A stretch of DNA of 64,000 nt from contig NZ_CM002917.1 in the NCBI RefSeq assembly GCF_000154705.2, positions 1,258,461 to 1,322,460 of the forward strand, given 5' to 3'. The DNA comes from Hoeflea phototrophica DFL-43. Lineage in GTDB: Bacteria > Pseudomonadota > Alphaproteobacteria > Rhizobiales > Rhizobiaceae. A model generated the notes under the pieces. The model was not told the origin of the DNA. It worked only from the letters and a program-made list of their open reading frames with translations, and ran no database searches. Made by a program: the position numbers and the translations under genes. Shown here piece by piece: positions 37,781 through 46,370 of this stretch (positions are counted from its first letter, which is position 1; each line of letters begins with the position of its first letter).

Positions 37781-37991
37781 CAAGCGTGACTGGCACAGCG
37801 ATCCGATCACCAGCGATACTTTGATCGACGGCGGCTACAAGACCACACAGAATGTGCGGCGGTTCTTCAAGGCCCAGATCGGTGATCACTTCAAGTTCGA
37901 CCGCGCATTCATGGCCTGGATGAAATCCCGTCAGGGAGCCACGATGGGCGATGCGGTGCGTGAATGGTGTGCGCGCGAGGCTGGGAAATGA
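37773..37991 (+). CDS. DUF6434-type small protein between ureE and ureF
   Basis: A 72-aa protein ([20 protein letters not shown] start). The pattern DWHSDPI, then [21 protein letters not shown] and [14 protein letters not shown], matches my memory of DUF6434 domains. It starts inside the 3' end of ureE and ends in an ATGA overlap with ureF, so it is translated as part of the operon. Function unknown; the charged and aromatic pattern hints at nucleic-acid or protein binding, which is a guess. Confidence 0.75.
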   Translation: MADKRDWHSDPITSDTLIDGGYKTTQNVRRFFKAQIGDHFKFDRAFMAWMKSRQGATMGDAVREWCAREAGK

Positions 37992-38647
37992 GCGAAAGCA
38001 CGTCCATCCTCAAGCTGATGAGCTGGCTCTCGCCGGTGTTTCCCACCGGCGGTTTCGCCTATTCAGCCGGTTTGGAGCAGGCTGTCGCCACCGGCCATGT
38101 TGCGGACCTGCCGAGCTTGCGTGACTGGGTTTCAGCCCAGATCAGCCATGGCGGGCTTTGGAACGATGCGGTCCTCATGAGCGAAGCGCACCGCCATGCA
38201 GCCGACCCGGAGAAGATCGCAGAACTGGCAGACCTTGCCATCGCACTGTGCGCGGCAAATGAACGGCTGCGCGAGACGCAAGATCAGGGCACCTCGTTTC
38301 TTCAGGCCGCCGCACACTGGATCGATCAAGCCAAATTGCCGGGACAGGGCACGCCTCTGTGCGTGGCGGTTGGCGTGGCGGCAGGACTTGAAAAGATAGA
38401 CCGGCAGCTTTCGATCGCCGCCTATCTGCACGCTTTCGTGTCCAACCAGCTTCAATGTGCAATCCGGCTCTCTGTAACGGGGCAAAACGGCGCGGCCGAT
38501 CTTCTGGCCCGGCTGGAGCCGGTTATTGCGGACTGCGCCGGGCGGGCAGCGGTCGCAACATTGGATGACATAGGCAGTTCGGCATTTATTGCCGACACCA
38601 TGGCGATGCGCCATGAAACGCTTGAGCCGAGATTGTTCCTGTCATGA
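37988..38647 (+). CDS. ureF: Urease accessory protein UreF
   Basis: Activates the UreD-urease complex and gates UreG GTPase action. It is 219 aa and all alpha-helical. Landmarks are LMSWLSPVFPTGGFAYSAGLEQAV (residues ~10-34), where SPxFPxGxFxxSxGLE is the family signature, and the C-terminal SSAFIADTMAMRHETLEPRLFLS. ATGA overlap with the DUF6434 gene fixes the start. UreG follows after 57 nt. Confidence 0.96.
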   Translation: MSESTSILKLMSWLSPVFPTGGFAYSAGLEQAVATGHVADLPSLRDWVSAQISHGGLWNDAVLMSEAHRHAADPEKIAELADLAIALCAANERLRETQDQGTSFLQAAAHWIDQAKLPGQGTPLCVAVGVAAGLEKIDRQLSIAAYLHAFVSNQLQCAIRLSVTGQNGAADLLARLEPVIADCAGRAAVATLDDIGSSAFIADTMAMRHETLEPRLFLS

Positions 38648-38704
38648 ACCCGATCATGCAATATGTCTCGTCCCGTCTTCTCCCGAGCAAACAGAGGTGA
38701 CCCC

Positions 38705-39337
38705 ATGACTTCACCAAATGGCCCCTTGCGCATCGGCATCGGCGGTCCCGTCGGCTCCGGCAAGACCGCACTCACCGACAAGCTCTGCAAGGCCATGCGC
38801 GATCGCTGGTCCATCGCCGTCATCACCAACGACATCTACACCCGCGAGGATGCGGAGGCGCTTGTGCGCATGCAGGCCTTGCCCTCCGACCGGGTCATGG
38901 GTGTTGAGACGGGTGGCTGCCCGCACACCGCGATCCGCGAAGATGCGTCGCTCAATCTGCGCGCCATAGATGCGCTCAACGAGCGTCACCCCGACCTTGA
39001 TGTCATCTTGATTGAATCCGGCGGCGACAATCTTGCCGCCACCTTCTCACCCGATCTGGCTGACCTGACGATCTATGTGATTTCGGTGTGTCAGGGTGAG
39101 GAAATCCCGCGCAAGGGCGGCCCGGCGATAACCCGCTCCGATCTTCTGGTGATCAACAAGATGGATCTGGCCCCTCATGTCGGCGCGGATCTTGATGTGA
39201 TGGCACGGGATGCAGACTCGGGCAGGGCGGGGCGGCCTTTCCTGTTCACCGACATGCGCCGTGGCGCGGGCATTGAGGACGTGGTGGCCTTTATTGCCGA
39301 AACCGGCGGTCTCGGCGTCTCTCAGGCCGCCGAATAG
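38705..39337 (+). CDS. ureG: Urease accessory GTPase UreG
   Basis: SIMIBI-class GTPase that delivers nickel to urease, 210 aa. The P-loop is [11 protein letters not shown] (residues ~12-22). The conserved metal-binding CPH is in [14 protein letters not shown] (~70). The switch region is [15 protein letters not shown], the G4 motif is [14 protein letters not shown], and the glycine-rich [14 protein letters not shown] is present. All GTPase motifs are intact. It is the last urease gene and converges with the Anbu gene across a 16-nt gap. Confidence 0.97.
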   Translation: MTSPNGPLRIGIGGPVGSGKTALTDKLCKAMRDRWSIAVITNDIYTREDAEALVRMQALPSDRVMGVETGGCPHTAIREDASLNLRAIDALNERHPDLDVILIESGGDNLAATFSPDLADLTIYVISVCQGEEIPRKGGPAITRSDLLVINKMDLAPHVGADLDVMARDADSGRAGRPFLFTDMRRGAGIEDVVAFIAETGGLGVSQAAE

Positions 39338-39353
39338 CCCGAACCCTCGGGGG

Positions 39354-40088
39354 TCAGTCGCGCTTGAAATCCGGCAGGCTGTTGAAGGCGGAACGCAGTG
39401 CGTCCGACCAGCCTTCGGAAATCGAGCGGTAGTAGGGATCCGTCGCTTCGACGCGCTTTTCATACCCCTTGGTGAGGCTGTCGCGTTCGTAGAACTGCAT
39501 ATCGAGCGGCAATCCCACCGAGAGATTGGATTTCAGCGTTGAATCAAAGGAGACATACAACAGCTTCGCCGCCATCTCGAAGCTCATGTCCGGATCAAGC
39601 GCCCGGACCAGGATCGGCTTGCCGTATTTGTGCTCGCCGATCTGGAAGAACGGATTGTCATCGGTAGCCTCGATGAAATTGCCCTCAGGATAAATCAGGA
39701 ACATGCGCATGGCGCCGCCTGCAATCTGTCCGCCGAGAATGAATGTCGCGCTGAAGGCGGCCTGGCTTTGTGCGCCGTTGTCCGAGGCCGTCTTGATCAC
39801 CTCGCGCACGGTCTCGCCAACCAGACGCGCAGCCTGAAACATCGAAGGCACTTCCATGATGTCGGGGTTGCGGTCGCCTGCCGCCTTGGTGTGCTCTTCA
39901 AGAAGCCCGACCACGGTCTGCGTGGTTGCCAGATTTCCAGCCGACAGCAGTGTGATCAGCCGGTCGCCCGGCTTGCACCACGTGTACATCTTGCGAAATG
40001 AGGAGATATTGTCGACGCCCGCATTTGTCCGCGTGTCGGACATGAAAACCAGGCCTTGGTTTAGGCGTATCCCGACACAATAGGTCAT
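39354..40088 (-). CDS. Anbu-type proteasome-related peptidase
   Basis: N-terminal nucleophile hydrolase of the ancestral-beta-subunit (Anbu) group, related to HslV and 20S beta subunits; 244 aa. Removal of Met1 exposes Thr2 as the predicted nucleophile (MTYCVGIRLNQGLVFMSDTR). The Asp in SDTR and the Lys in SFRKMYTW fit the NTN active-site pattern. The C-terminal region (FAATFILGGQIAGG in general position) matches the beta fold. It is the last gene of a four-gene run with transglutaminase, alpha-E and ATP-grasp genes, the known Anbu neighbourhood. Substrate and in-vivo role are unresolved for the family. Confidence 0.92.
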   Translation of the reverse strand: MTYCVGIRLNQGLVFMSDTRTNAGVDNISSFRKMYTWCKPGDRLITLLSAGNLATTQTVVGLLEEHTKAAGDRNPDIMEVPSMFQAARLVGETVREVIKTASDNGAQSQAAFSATFILGGQIAGGAMRMFLIYPEGNFIEATDDNPFFQIGEHKYGKPILVRALDPDMSFEMAAKLLYVSFDSTLKSNLSVGLPLDMQFYERDSLTKGYEKRVEATDPYYRSISEGWSDALRSAFNSLPDFKRD

Positions 40089-40122
40089 TTTGAGCGAATC
40101 CAGCTTTCAGCAGAGGTGAATC

Positions 40123-40917
40123 TTATTGCTCCACTGTGATGCGGACTGCAAGCTGTTCTTCGCCGAAGCCGGTGCGAATACCCGAAATCGGTGCCGCATC
40201 GCGGTAATCGAGCCCATAGGCGATGTGGACATAGCGATGATCAGGCGAGATATCGTTGGCCGGATCAAACCCGACCCAGCCCAGACCGTCGACATGCGCT
40301 TCGGCCCAGGCGTGACTTGCCGCCTGATTAACGGTCTCTTCCATCATCAGATACCCTGAAACATACCGCGCCGGAAAACTCATCAATCTGGCTGCTGCGA
40401 CAAATGTCTGGGCGTGATCCTGGCAGACCCCTTGTCCCGAAGCCAATGCGTCTTCCGCCAGTGTTTGTGTCTGGGTTGCGCCCGGAACATAGGACATCGC
40501 CTTATGCAAAGCCGTCTTCAGGCTGTGCAATTGGTCCAACGGTTCGCCCTTTTCGATGCCGCGTGCCAGCTCGCGGATGGTTTTGCCCGGCTTTGTCAGG
40601 GGCGATTCCCGTTGATACAGCCACAATGGCATATAGCCCTTGTGCGGTCCGAAAACACCGATCTTGTCATAGGTCTCAACGACGCCGGAGGCTACCACGC
40701 TGATGGCTTCGGTGTCTCGGCTGGCGCTCACCAGTTCCACCACATTGCCGTAGTGATCAATGTAGCGCGCCTCGACACTGCCGCCGTCCACCTCCGTGTT
40801 CCAGGAACTCACGGTCTGCAGCGGGCTGTTTTGCGGGGTCAGCCGCAACCGCTGCAGCGCGTACCGGACAGGTTGCGCATAGGTATAGTCTGTAACATGC
40901 GAAATCTTGAGCTGCAT
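40123..40917 (-). CDS. Transglutaminase-like cysteine protease-fold protein (Anbu operon)
   Basis: 264 aa, soluble. An N-terminal beta domain (MQLKISHVTDYTYAQPVRYA) is followed by a transglutaminase-like catalytic core. Predicted Cys in GQGVCQDHAQTFVAAAR (~165), His in NQASHAWAEAHVDGLGW and Asp in GFDPANDISP form the triad. ATG 40917 is chosen because homologues start at this MQLKI-type sequence; the frame stays open further upstream but inside the alpha-E gene. It may cut or rearrange isopeptide-type bonds made by the ATP-grasp partner, an inference from the conserved neighbourhood. It lies 34 nt before the Anbu start and 4 nt after the alpha-E stop. Confidence 0.92.
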   Translation of the reverse strand: MQLKISHVTDYTYAQPVRYALQRLRLTPQNSPLQTVSSWNTEVDGGSVEARYIDHYGNVVELVSASRDTEAISVVASGVVETYDKIGVFGPHKGYMPLWLYQRESPLTKPGKTIRELARGIEKGEPLDQLHSLKTALHKAMSYVPGATQTQTLAEDALASGQGVCQDHAQTFVAAARLMSFPARYVSGYLMMEETVNQAASHAWAEAHVDGLGWVGFDPANDISPDHRYVHIAYGLDYRDAAPISGIRTGFGEEQLAVRITVEQ

Positions 40918-40921
40918 CAAA

Positions 40922-41866
40922 TCAGTCCTGGTAGAACCGGTAGGCTTCGGAGATCTCGGCAGCAACCCGGCTGTTCTGGCTGATGAAATCCTGGAGAAAT
41001 TCGTGCAGCCCTGTGTCCATGATTGACTGTATTTCCCGTTCGCGGAGCATCCCCTGGGTCGCCGCCGCGGTGTCATGGCAGGACTTGCGCGTGCCGTACT
41101 GCTTTTCGAGATAAGACAGGTTGGCATTGATCTTGTCGTAGCAATAGGCCAGCGACCGCGGCATCCGGCCGTTCAGGATCAGAAAATCGGCGATATTTGA
41201 TGGTTTGTAGTCATCTTCATAGACCCAGCCATAGGAACGGTGCGCTGAAACCGATCTCAGAATGGATTCCCATTGCACATTGTCGAGTGACGAACCGACA
41301 TATGAATTTGCCGGCAGCAGCACGTAGTACTTCACGTCAAGAATCCGCGCGGTGTTGTCGGCGCGCTCGATGAAGGTTCCAATGCGCGAGAAATTGTACC
41401 GCTCGGTTCTCAGCATCGTTCCATGGAAAGCTCCGCGGATCAGGCCCGTGCGTTGCTTGATGTTGTCGATAACCGCTGGCATGTCGGCGTTCGGCACGCG
41501 GCGTGAAAGCTGAGCCTTGATATCGAGATAGCATTCATTCGTCGCTTCCCAAGCCTCCCGTGTCAGCGCGGTCCGCACCATCCGGCCATTGTTGCGGGCG
41601 GCTTCGATCGCCGACAGCACGCTCGATGGGTTTGACTTGTCTCGCAGCAGATAATTGACGGCATCAGCACTTGTGACTTCGGACCGGTTTTCGGAATAGG
41701 CGCCGAACACGCCCGAGCTTCGCAGCACCGATTCCCAGTCTTCTTCCTGCCCGTCCATGCGGGTCAGCGACATGCGCAGACCCGCATCAATCAGCCGTGC
41801 GGTGTTCTCGGCCCGTTCGATGTAGCGGAACATCCAGAAAAGGCCATTCGCGGTTCTTCCCAGCAT
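40922..41866 (-). CDS. Alpha-E domain protein (Anbu operon)
   Basis: All-helical 314-aa protein of the DUF403/alpha-E family. It begins MLGRTANGLFWMFRYIERAENTARLIDAG, a sequence diagnostic for the group, and repeats the theme later (SRIGTFIERADNTARILDVKYY). ATG 41866 lies two bases after the ATP-grasp stop codon, so the genes are coupled. Alpha-E proteins accompany circularly permuted ATP-grasp enzymes and are presumed partners in peptide-bond formation; no reaction has been read from this sequence itself. Confidence 0.93.
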   Translation of the reverse strand: MLGRTANGLFWMFRYIERAENTARLIDAGLRMSLTRMDGQEEDWESVLRSSGVFGAYSENRSEVTSADAVNYLLRDKSNPSSVLSAIEAARNNGRMVRTALTREAWEATNECYLDIKAQLSRRVPNADMPAVIDNIKQRTGLIRGAFHGTMLRTERYNFSRIGTFIERADNTARILDVKYYVLLPANSYVGSSLDNVQWESILRSVSAHRSYGWVYEDDYKPSNIADFLILNGRMPRSLAYCYDKINANLSYLEKQYGTRKSCHDTAAATQGMLREREIQSIMDTGLHEFLQDFISQNSRVAAEISEAYRFYQD

Positions 41867-41868
41867 GT

Positions 41869-43278
41869 TCAATCCTCCAGCACCCAAGTGTCTTTGGTGC
41901 CACCGCCCTGACTGGAATTGACCACAAGCGACCCTTCCTTGAGTGCGACCCGTGTCAAGCCACCGGGAATGATCTGGATCTTGTTCGAAACCAGAACGAA
42001 AGGTCTCAGATCAACATGGCGTGGTGCCAGGCCCTTCTTGACCAGGATCGGCACGGTGGACAGGGAAAGGGTCGGCTGAGCGATGTAATTGCCGGGTTTG
42101 GATTTGAGCTTGGCTGCGAATTCTGTCCGTTCCCGTTTGCTCGCTGCCGGTCCCACCAGCATGCCGTAACCGCCCGAGCCATGCACTTCCTTCACCACCA
42201 GTTCGGCCAGATTGTCCAGCACATATTGCAGCGTGTCAGGCTCGGAGCAACGGTAGGTCGGCACATTCTCCAGAAGTGGCTTGCGGCCCGTGTAGAACTC
42301 CACGATTTCCGGCATGTAGGAATAAATTGCCTTGTCGTCGGCGATCCCGGTGCCTGGTGCATTGGCAATCGTGATGTTGCCTGCGCGATAGACATCCATG
42401 ATGCCTGGCACGCCCAGCGCCGAGTCCGGTCGGAATGTCAGGGGGTCGAGAAAATCGTCATCAACGCGGCGATAAAGAACATCGATGGCTTCATAACCTT
42501 GGATCGTGCGCATGGCGACTTTGCCATTGATCACTCTCAGGTCGGACCCTTCGACCAATTCCACACCCATCTGATCGGCAAGATAGGCATGTTCATAGTA
42601 AGCAGAGTTGAAGATGCCCGGCGTCAGCACCGCAATGCGTGGCTTGCCCTCGCATCCCGGAGGCGCGACCGCAGCCAGGCTCTGGCGCAGCAGCTTCGGG
42701 TAGTTCTCGACAGGCCGGACCTTGTTGATATGAAACAGTTCCGGAAACATCTGCATCATGGTTTCGCGGTTTTCGAGCATATAGGATACGCCAGACGGTG
42801 TCCGGGCATTGTCTTCGAGAACGTAGAACTGACCTTCGCCGGTGCGCACAATGTCAGTCCCGATGATGTGGGTATAGACACCCCCGGGAGGTCGCATCCC
42901 GATCATCTCCGGCAGAAAGGCATCATTTTGCTCAATGAGCGAACGGGGAACCCGCCCGGCCTTGATGATCTCCTGCTTATGGTAGATGTCATCGAGAAAC
43001 GCGTTGAGCGCCACCACGCGCTGTTCAATGCCTTGCGCAAGCTTGCGCCATTCCGATCCGGCAATTATTCGCGGAACCACATCGAAGGGGATCAGTCGTT
43101 CAGAGGATTCCTGCTTCCCGTAAACAGCAAATGTGATGCCGGTCTTGCGAAAAACATTTTCAGCATCTCGGGATTTCTTGATCAGATCAGAGGTCTTCTG
43201 CTCCGAATGCCAGTCGAAATACCTTTTGTAAGGATCTCGTGGTTCACTTTCCGTGATCAGCATTTCATCGAAAGGCAC
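41869..43278 (-). CDS. Circularly permuted ATP-grasp protein (Anbu operon)
   Basis: 469-aa predicted carboxylate-amine ligase of the DUF404/DUF407 type. Landmarks are PRIIAGSEWRKLAQGIEQRVVALN (residues ~70-95), FYVLEDNARTPSGVSYMLENR (~150), KEVHGSGGYGMLVGP (~370) with the ATP-binding glycine-rich loop, and the C-terminal SSQGGGTKDTWVLED. The EDN and glycine loop match the permuted ATP-grasp fold. It leads the operon. It is predicted to form peptide or amide bonds, in line with published analysis of this family; the substrate is not known. 43279-43579 upstream holds no gene; it contains the promoters of this operon and of the EamA gene. Confidence 0.93.
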   Translation of the reverse strand: MPFDEMLITESEPRDPYKRYFDWHSEQKTSDLIKKSRDAENVFRKTGITFAVYGKQESSERLIPFDVVPRIIAGSEWRKLAQGIEQRVVALNAFLDDIYHKQEIIKAGRVPRSLIEQNDAFLPEMIGMRPPGGVYTHIIGTDIVRTGEGQFYVLEDNARTPSGVSYMLENRETMMQMFPELFHINKVRPVENYPKLLRQSLAAVAPPGCEGKPRIAVLTPGIFNSAYYEHAYLADQMGVELVEGSDLRVINGKVAMRTIQGYEAIDVLYRRVDDDFLDPLTFRPDSALGVPGIMDVYRAGNITIANAPGTGIADDKAIYSYMPEIVEFYTGRKPLLENVPTYRCSEPDTLQYVLDNLAELVVKEVHGSGGYGMLVGPAASKRERTEFAAKLKSKPGNYIAQPTLSLSTVPILVKKGLAPRHVDLRPFVLVSNKIQIIPGGLTRVALKEGSLVVNSSQGGGTKDTWVLED

Positions 43279-43579
43279 GTGTTTGGCGCTCCCCTTTTAA
43301 GATCATAAGATCGCATCATCAGTAATAAAGCAAGAACCGTGCAACGTTGCGAAACATCTGCATTGAAACCGTTTTCTTGTATAGGACTGCAAACAGCGCC
43401 GGGTTTTTGATCTGCGGTGCCCCGCACCTCAACCGCTGGGCTTAGCGCTTGCGCATTTTTGCTTGCGACGCTATCGCTCACATCCTGGCGGCTCCCCGGC
43501 GCAGGCTTCAGGTTCCGAACTGCCTGATTTTTAATCAACAGGAACGCCACACCAGGATGCGTGCTCATGACGGTTTCCA

Positions 43580-44467
43580 ATGACACTTGACCGGATTGCG
43601 CCGGCTCTGTTTGTGTTGCTTTGGTCAACCGGATGGGTTGCGGCGAAATATGCCAGTCCGCATGCGGACCCACTGACATTCCTGAGTATTCGCTTTTTGC
43701 TAGCTGCCGTTCTTTTGGCGGTCATCACAACATTCAGCCGAGCCATTTGGCCATCGACCCGCGCTGGCTGGAGCCACGCCGTGCTGTCAGGCGTTTTGCT
43801 GCATGGCCTTTATCTGGGCGGCGTCTGGTGGGCGATCTCGCAAGGCGTGCCGTCATCCCTGTCTGGTCTGATTGCAGCGCTTCAGCCCTTGCTGACGGCT
43901 GTGGCCGCGCCCTTTATTGTTGGCGAGCGGCTGACCCCAAGTCAGAAATTCGGTGTTCTGCTGGGCTTTGCGGGCCTTGCCGTCGCCATCGCGCCACGGC
44001 TGCTGGAGCTCGATCCGGCCATGCTTCATGTCGCCCTTGTGCCCCTGATCATCAATGTCTTTGCCATGGTCTCGGTGACGGCGGGCACAGTCTATCAAAA
44101 ACGCTATCTGCAGGAGGGCGACCTGCGCGCCATTGCTTCGCTGCAATATGTCGGCGGTTTTCTCGTGGTCGCCTCGCTGGCACTGCTGATCGAACCTCTG
44201 CGGGTCGACTGGACGCTTGAGTTCTTCCTCGCCATGGGCTGGTCGGTGCTCGGCCTGTCGCTGGTCTCGGTCATGCTGCTGCTCTACCTGATCCGGCGCG
44301 GCCAGGTGTCACGCGCCGCCTCGCTGACCTATCTGGTGCCGCCTGCCGTCGCCATCGAAAGTTGGATCATGTTTGGTGAAGAACTGACCGTGCCGATGAT
44401 CATCGGCACTGTGATTGTCGTGATCGGGGTCTGGCTGACCAACCGGAAGACGCGGATTGTTGCCTGA
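43580..44467 (+). CDS. DMT-superfamily transporter (EamA family)
   Basis: 295-aa inner-membrane protein with about ten transmembrane segments in two EamA repeats (ALFVLLWSTGWVAAKYA at the start; NVFAMVSVTAGTVYQKRYL at the second). Family members export amino acids, metabolites or drugs; no specific ligand can be assigned. ATG 43580 begins the first helix directly. It is divergent from the ATP-grasp gene and ends 6 nt from the convergent MttB-family gene. Confidence 0.9.
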   Translation: MTLDRIAPALFVLLWSTGWVAAKYASPHADPLTFLSIRFLLAAVLLAVITTFSRAIWPSTRAGWSHAVLSGVLLHGLYLGGVWWAISQGVPSSLSGLIAALQPLLTAVAAPFIVGERLTPSQKFGVLLGFAGLAVAIAPRLLELDPAMLHVALVPLIINVFAMVSVTAGTVYQKRYLQEGDLRAIASLQYVGGFLVVASLALLIEPLRVDWTLEFFLAMGWSVLGLSLVSVMLLLYLIRRGQVSRAASLTYLVPPAVAIESWIMFGEELTVPMIIGTVIVVIGVWLTNRKTRIVA

Positions 44468-44473
44468 TAGGCT

Positions 44474-46072
44474 CTAGAAATCTGTCGGCACTCCGCCTTC
44501 GCCCTTACGCCTTGCCACGAAGGCATCAAGTTCTTCGCGGATCGCCGGATCGAGCGCCGGCGCCTCGTAATTCGCCAAAGTGTCTTTCCAGACCCGGTTG
44601 GCGTGATCATAGGTGGTCGGCTGGCCGGCCTGGCTCCAGCTTTCGAAATTGCGCCAGTCCGACAGAATCGGTGAATAGAACGCCGTCTCGTAGCGCGACA
44701 GGGTGTGTGCAGTTCCGAAATAATGGCCACCAGGTCCGACTTCGCGGATCGCATCCATGGCCAACGCATCGGGGCTTGTATCGAGCGGGGTCAGGAATTC
44801 CGCGACCATCTGCAGCATGTCGACATCGAGAATGAATTTTTCAAACGAGGCGGTCAGTCCGCCCTCCATCCAGCCTGCGGCATGCATGATGAAATTGCCT
44901 CCGCCCTGGACCACGGCCCACAGCGACATCATCGATTCATAGGCGGATTGGGCGTCGAGCGTATTGGCCGCGCAGGTGTTTGAGGTCCGGTAAGGAACGC
45001 CATAGCGCCGCGCCAGTTGCCCGCCCGCCATCACCGCTTTCATGTATTCAGGCGTTCCGAAGGCCGGTGCGCCGGATTTCATGTCAACATTGGAGGTAAA
45101 TCCGCCATAGACCACCGGCGCGCCGGGACGGACCAGTTGCGTGAAGGCGATCCCCGCCAGTGCTTCTGCGTTCTGCTGCACCAGCGCGCCTGCGACGGTC
45201 ACAGGCGCCATGGCGCCCGCCAGTGTGAACGGCGTGATCACCACCACCTGATTGCGGGCCGACATCTCGATGATGCCTTGCAACATCGGCGCATCATAGC
45301 GCAGCGGCGAGGATGCGTTGATGATGGTGAACAGGGACGGCTCGGCTTCGAGCTGGTCCGCGCTGATGCCGCGGCCGATCCGGACAATCTCGAGTGCATC
45401 GAGATTGCGCTCACGGCCCAGCGAATAGGCATGGAAGGGTTTGTCGGTCAGGCGAACGATATCCGCAAGGCAATCGAGGTGCCGCGTTGATGCATGCAGA
45501 TCCGTCGGCTCCACCGGATAGCCGCCGGTCATGTGAATGATGTCGAAGGATTGCGCCAGCTTGATCAGGTTGCGGAAATCTTCCTGGGTTCCGGTCCGGC
45601 GGCCGTTGTCTCTGTCCGAGCAATAGGGTGCGGACGCAATCTGTGCAAAGGCGATGTTGCGGCCACCAATCTCGATGTTGCGCTCCGGATTGCGCGCATG
45701 CAGGGTGAATGGCCCCGGTGCCTTGCGCACAAGATCCATAACGAGGCTGCGGTCAAACCGAACCCGTTCGCTTCCCGGAGCGACATCTGCGCCGGCAGCC
45801 TTGAGCCGGTCGCGCGCTTCGCCCAGCATGAAGTCAATGCCGGTCTTTTCAAGAACCGAAAGCGAGGCTTCATGGATGGCTTCCAGGCCCTCATCGGACA
45901 CAATCGATGATGGATCCATGGTGTTGAGTATCGACCGGTAGCGCAGCGTTGCCGGTGCCTTGCGGCCCTTCCCTCGGTCCCCGCCACGGCCACCGCCGAC
46001 CCGGCGCCGGCGTTCTGGAGCACCGGCAGTGTTTTCAATGGCCGCTGGAACGATATCGTCGATGCTGCTCAT
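44474..46072 (-). CDS. MttB-family (trimethylamine methyltransferase-like) protein
   Basis: 532 aa from ATG 46072; a start ten codons earlier, at 46102, is possible. It has an N-terminal basic linker (RRRRVGGGRGGDRGKGRK), then the MttB TIM-barrel core (DEGLEAIHEASLSVLEKTGIDF start; VYGGFTSNVDMKSGAPAFGTP; GGGNFIMHAAGWMEGGLTAS). There is no in-frame TAG, so it lacks the pyrrolysine of true trimethylamine methyltransferases. It belongs to the non-pyrrolysine group that includes glycine-betaine methyltransferase MtgB. No cognate corrinoid protein gene lies next to it, which the reaction would need. It is divergent from the hybrid kinase with 300 nt between. Confidence 0.9.
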   Translation of the reverse strand: MSSIDDIVPAAIENTAGAPERRRRVGGGRGGDRGKGRKAPATLRYRSILNTMDPSSIVSDEGLEAIHEASLSVLEKTGIDFMLGEARDRLKAAGADVAPGSERVRFDRSLVMDLVRKAPGPFTLHARNPERNIEIGGRNIAFAQIASAPYCSDRDNGRRTGTQEDFRNLIKLAQSFDIIHMTGGYPVEPTDLHASTRHLDCLADIVRLTDKPFHAYSLGRERNLDALEIVRIGRGISADQLEAEPSLFTIINASSPLRYDAPMLQGIIEMSARNQVVVITPFTLAGAMAPVTVAGALVQQNAEALAGIAFTQLVRPGAPVVYGGFTSNVDMKSGAPAFGTPEYMKAVMAGGQLARRYGVPYRTSNTCAANTLDAQSAYESMMSLWAVVQGGGNFIMHAAGWMEGGLTASFEKFILDVDMLQMVAEFLTPLDTSPDALAMDAIREVGPGGHYFGTAHTLSRYETAFYSPILSDWRNFESWSQAGQPTTYDHANRVWKDTLANYEAPALDPAIREELDAFVARRKGEGGVPTDF

Positions 46073-46370
46073 GCGGGTTGCTCCCCAACGCAGGTTTCTC
46101 ATCGCCCCCGTGTGTTTGCGTCTTCACGCTGGTGGCTGTCACTGTGACGCTATTCCGGGTTTTCACTTCCCGCAAGCAACTCCATGTCGCCTTTCCACGG
46201 AAGCTGCTGCAGTGACCGGGCCGCCATGGATCGCTGTCAAAAACGGCGTTGGCGGCCCTTGTCGTGAGATTTCGGCCCTATGGTTAACGCTTTGTTCAAG
46301 ACAAATGTGCAGTTCTGCTAACCTGTGGCGGGAAGTATGTTCTCAGAAAGGGATCCGGGTTTTGGCAGAC

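Noticed and set aside
44474..46072. Pyrrolysine-containing trimethylamine methyltransferase
   Set aside because: The frame has no in-frame TAG and is continuous without read-through, so it belongs to the non-pyrrolysine MttB group.
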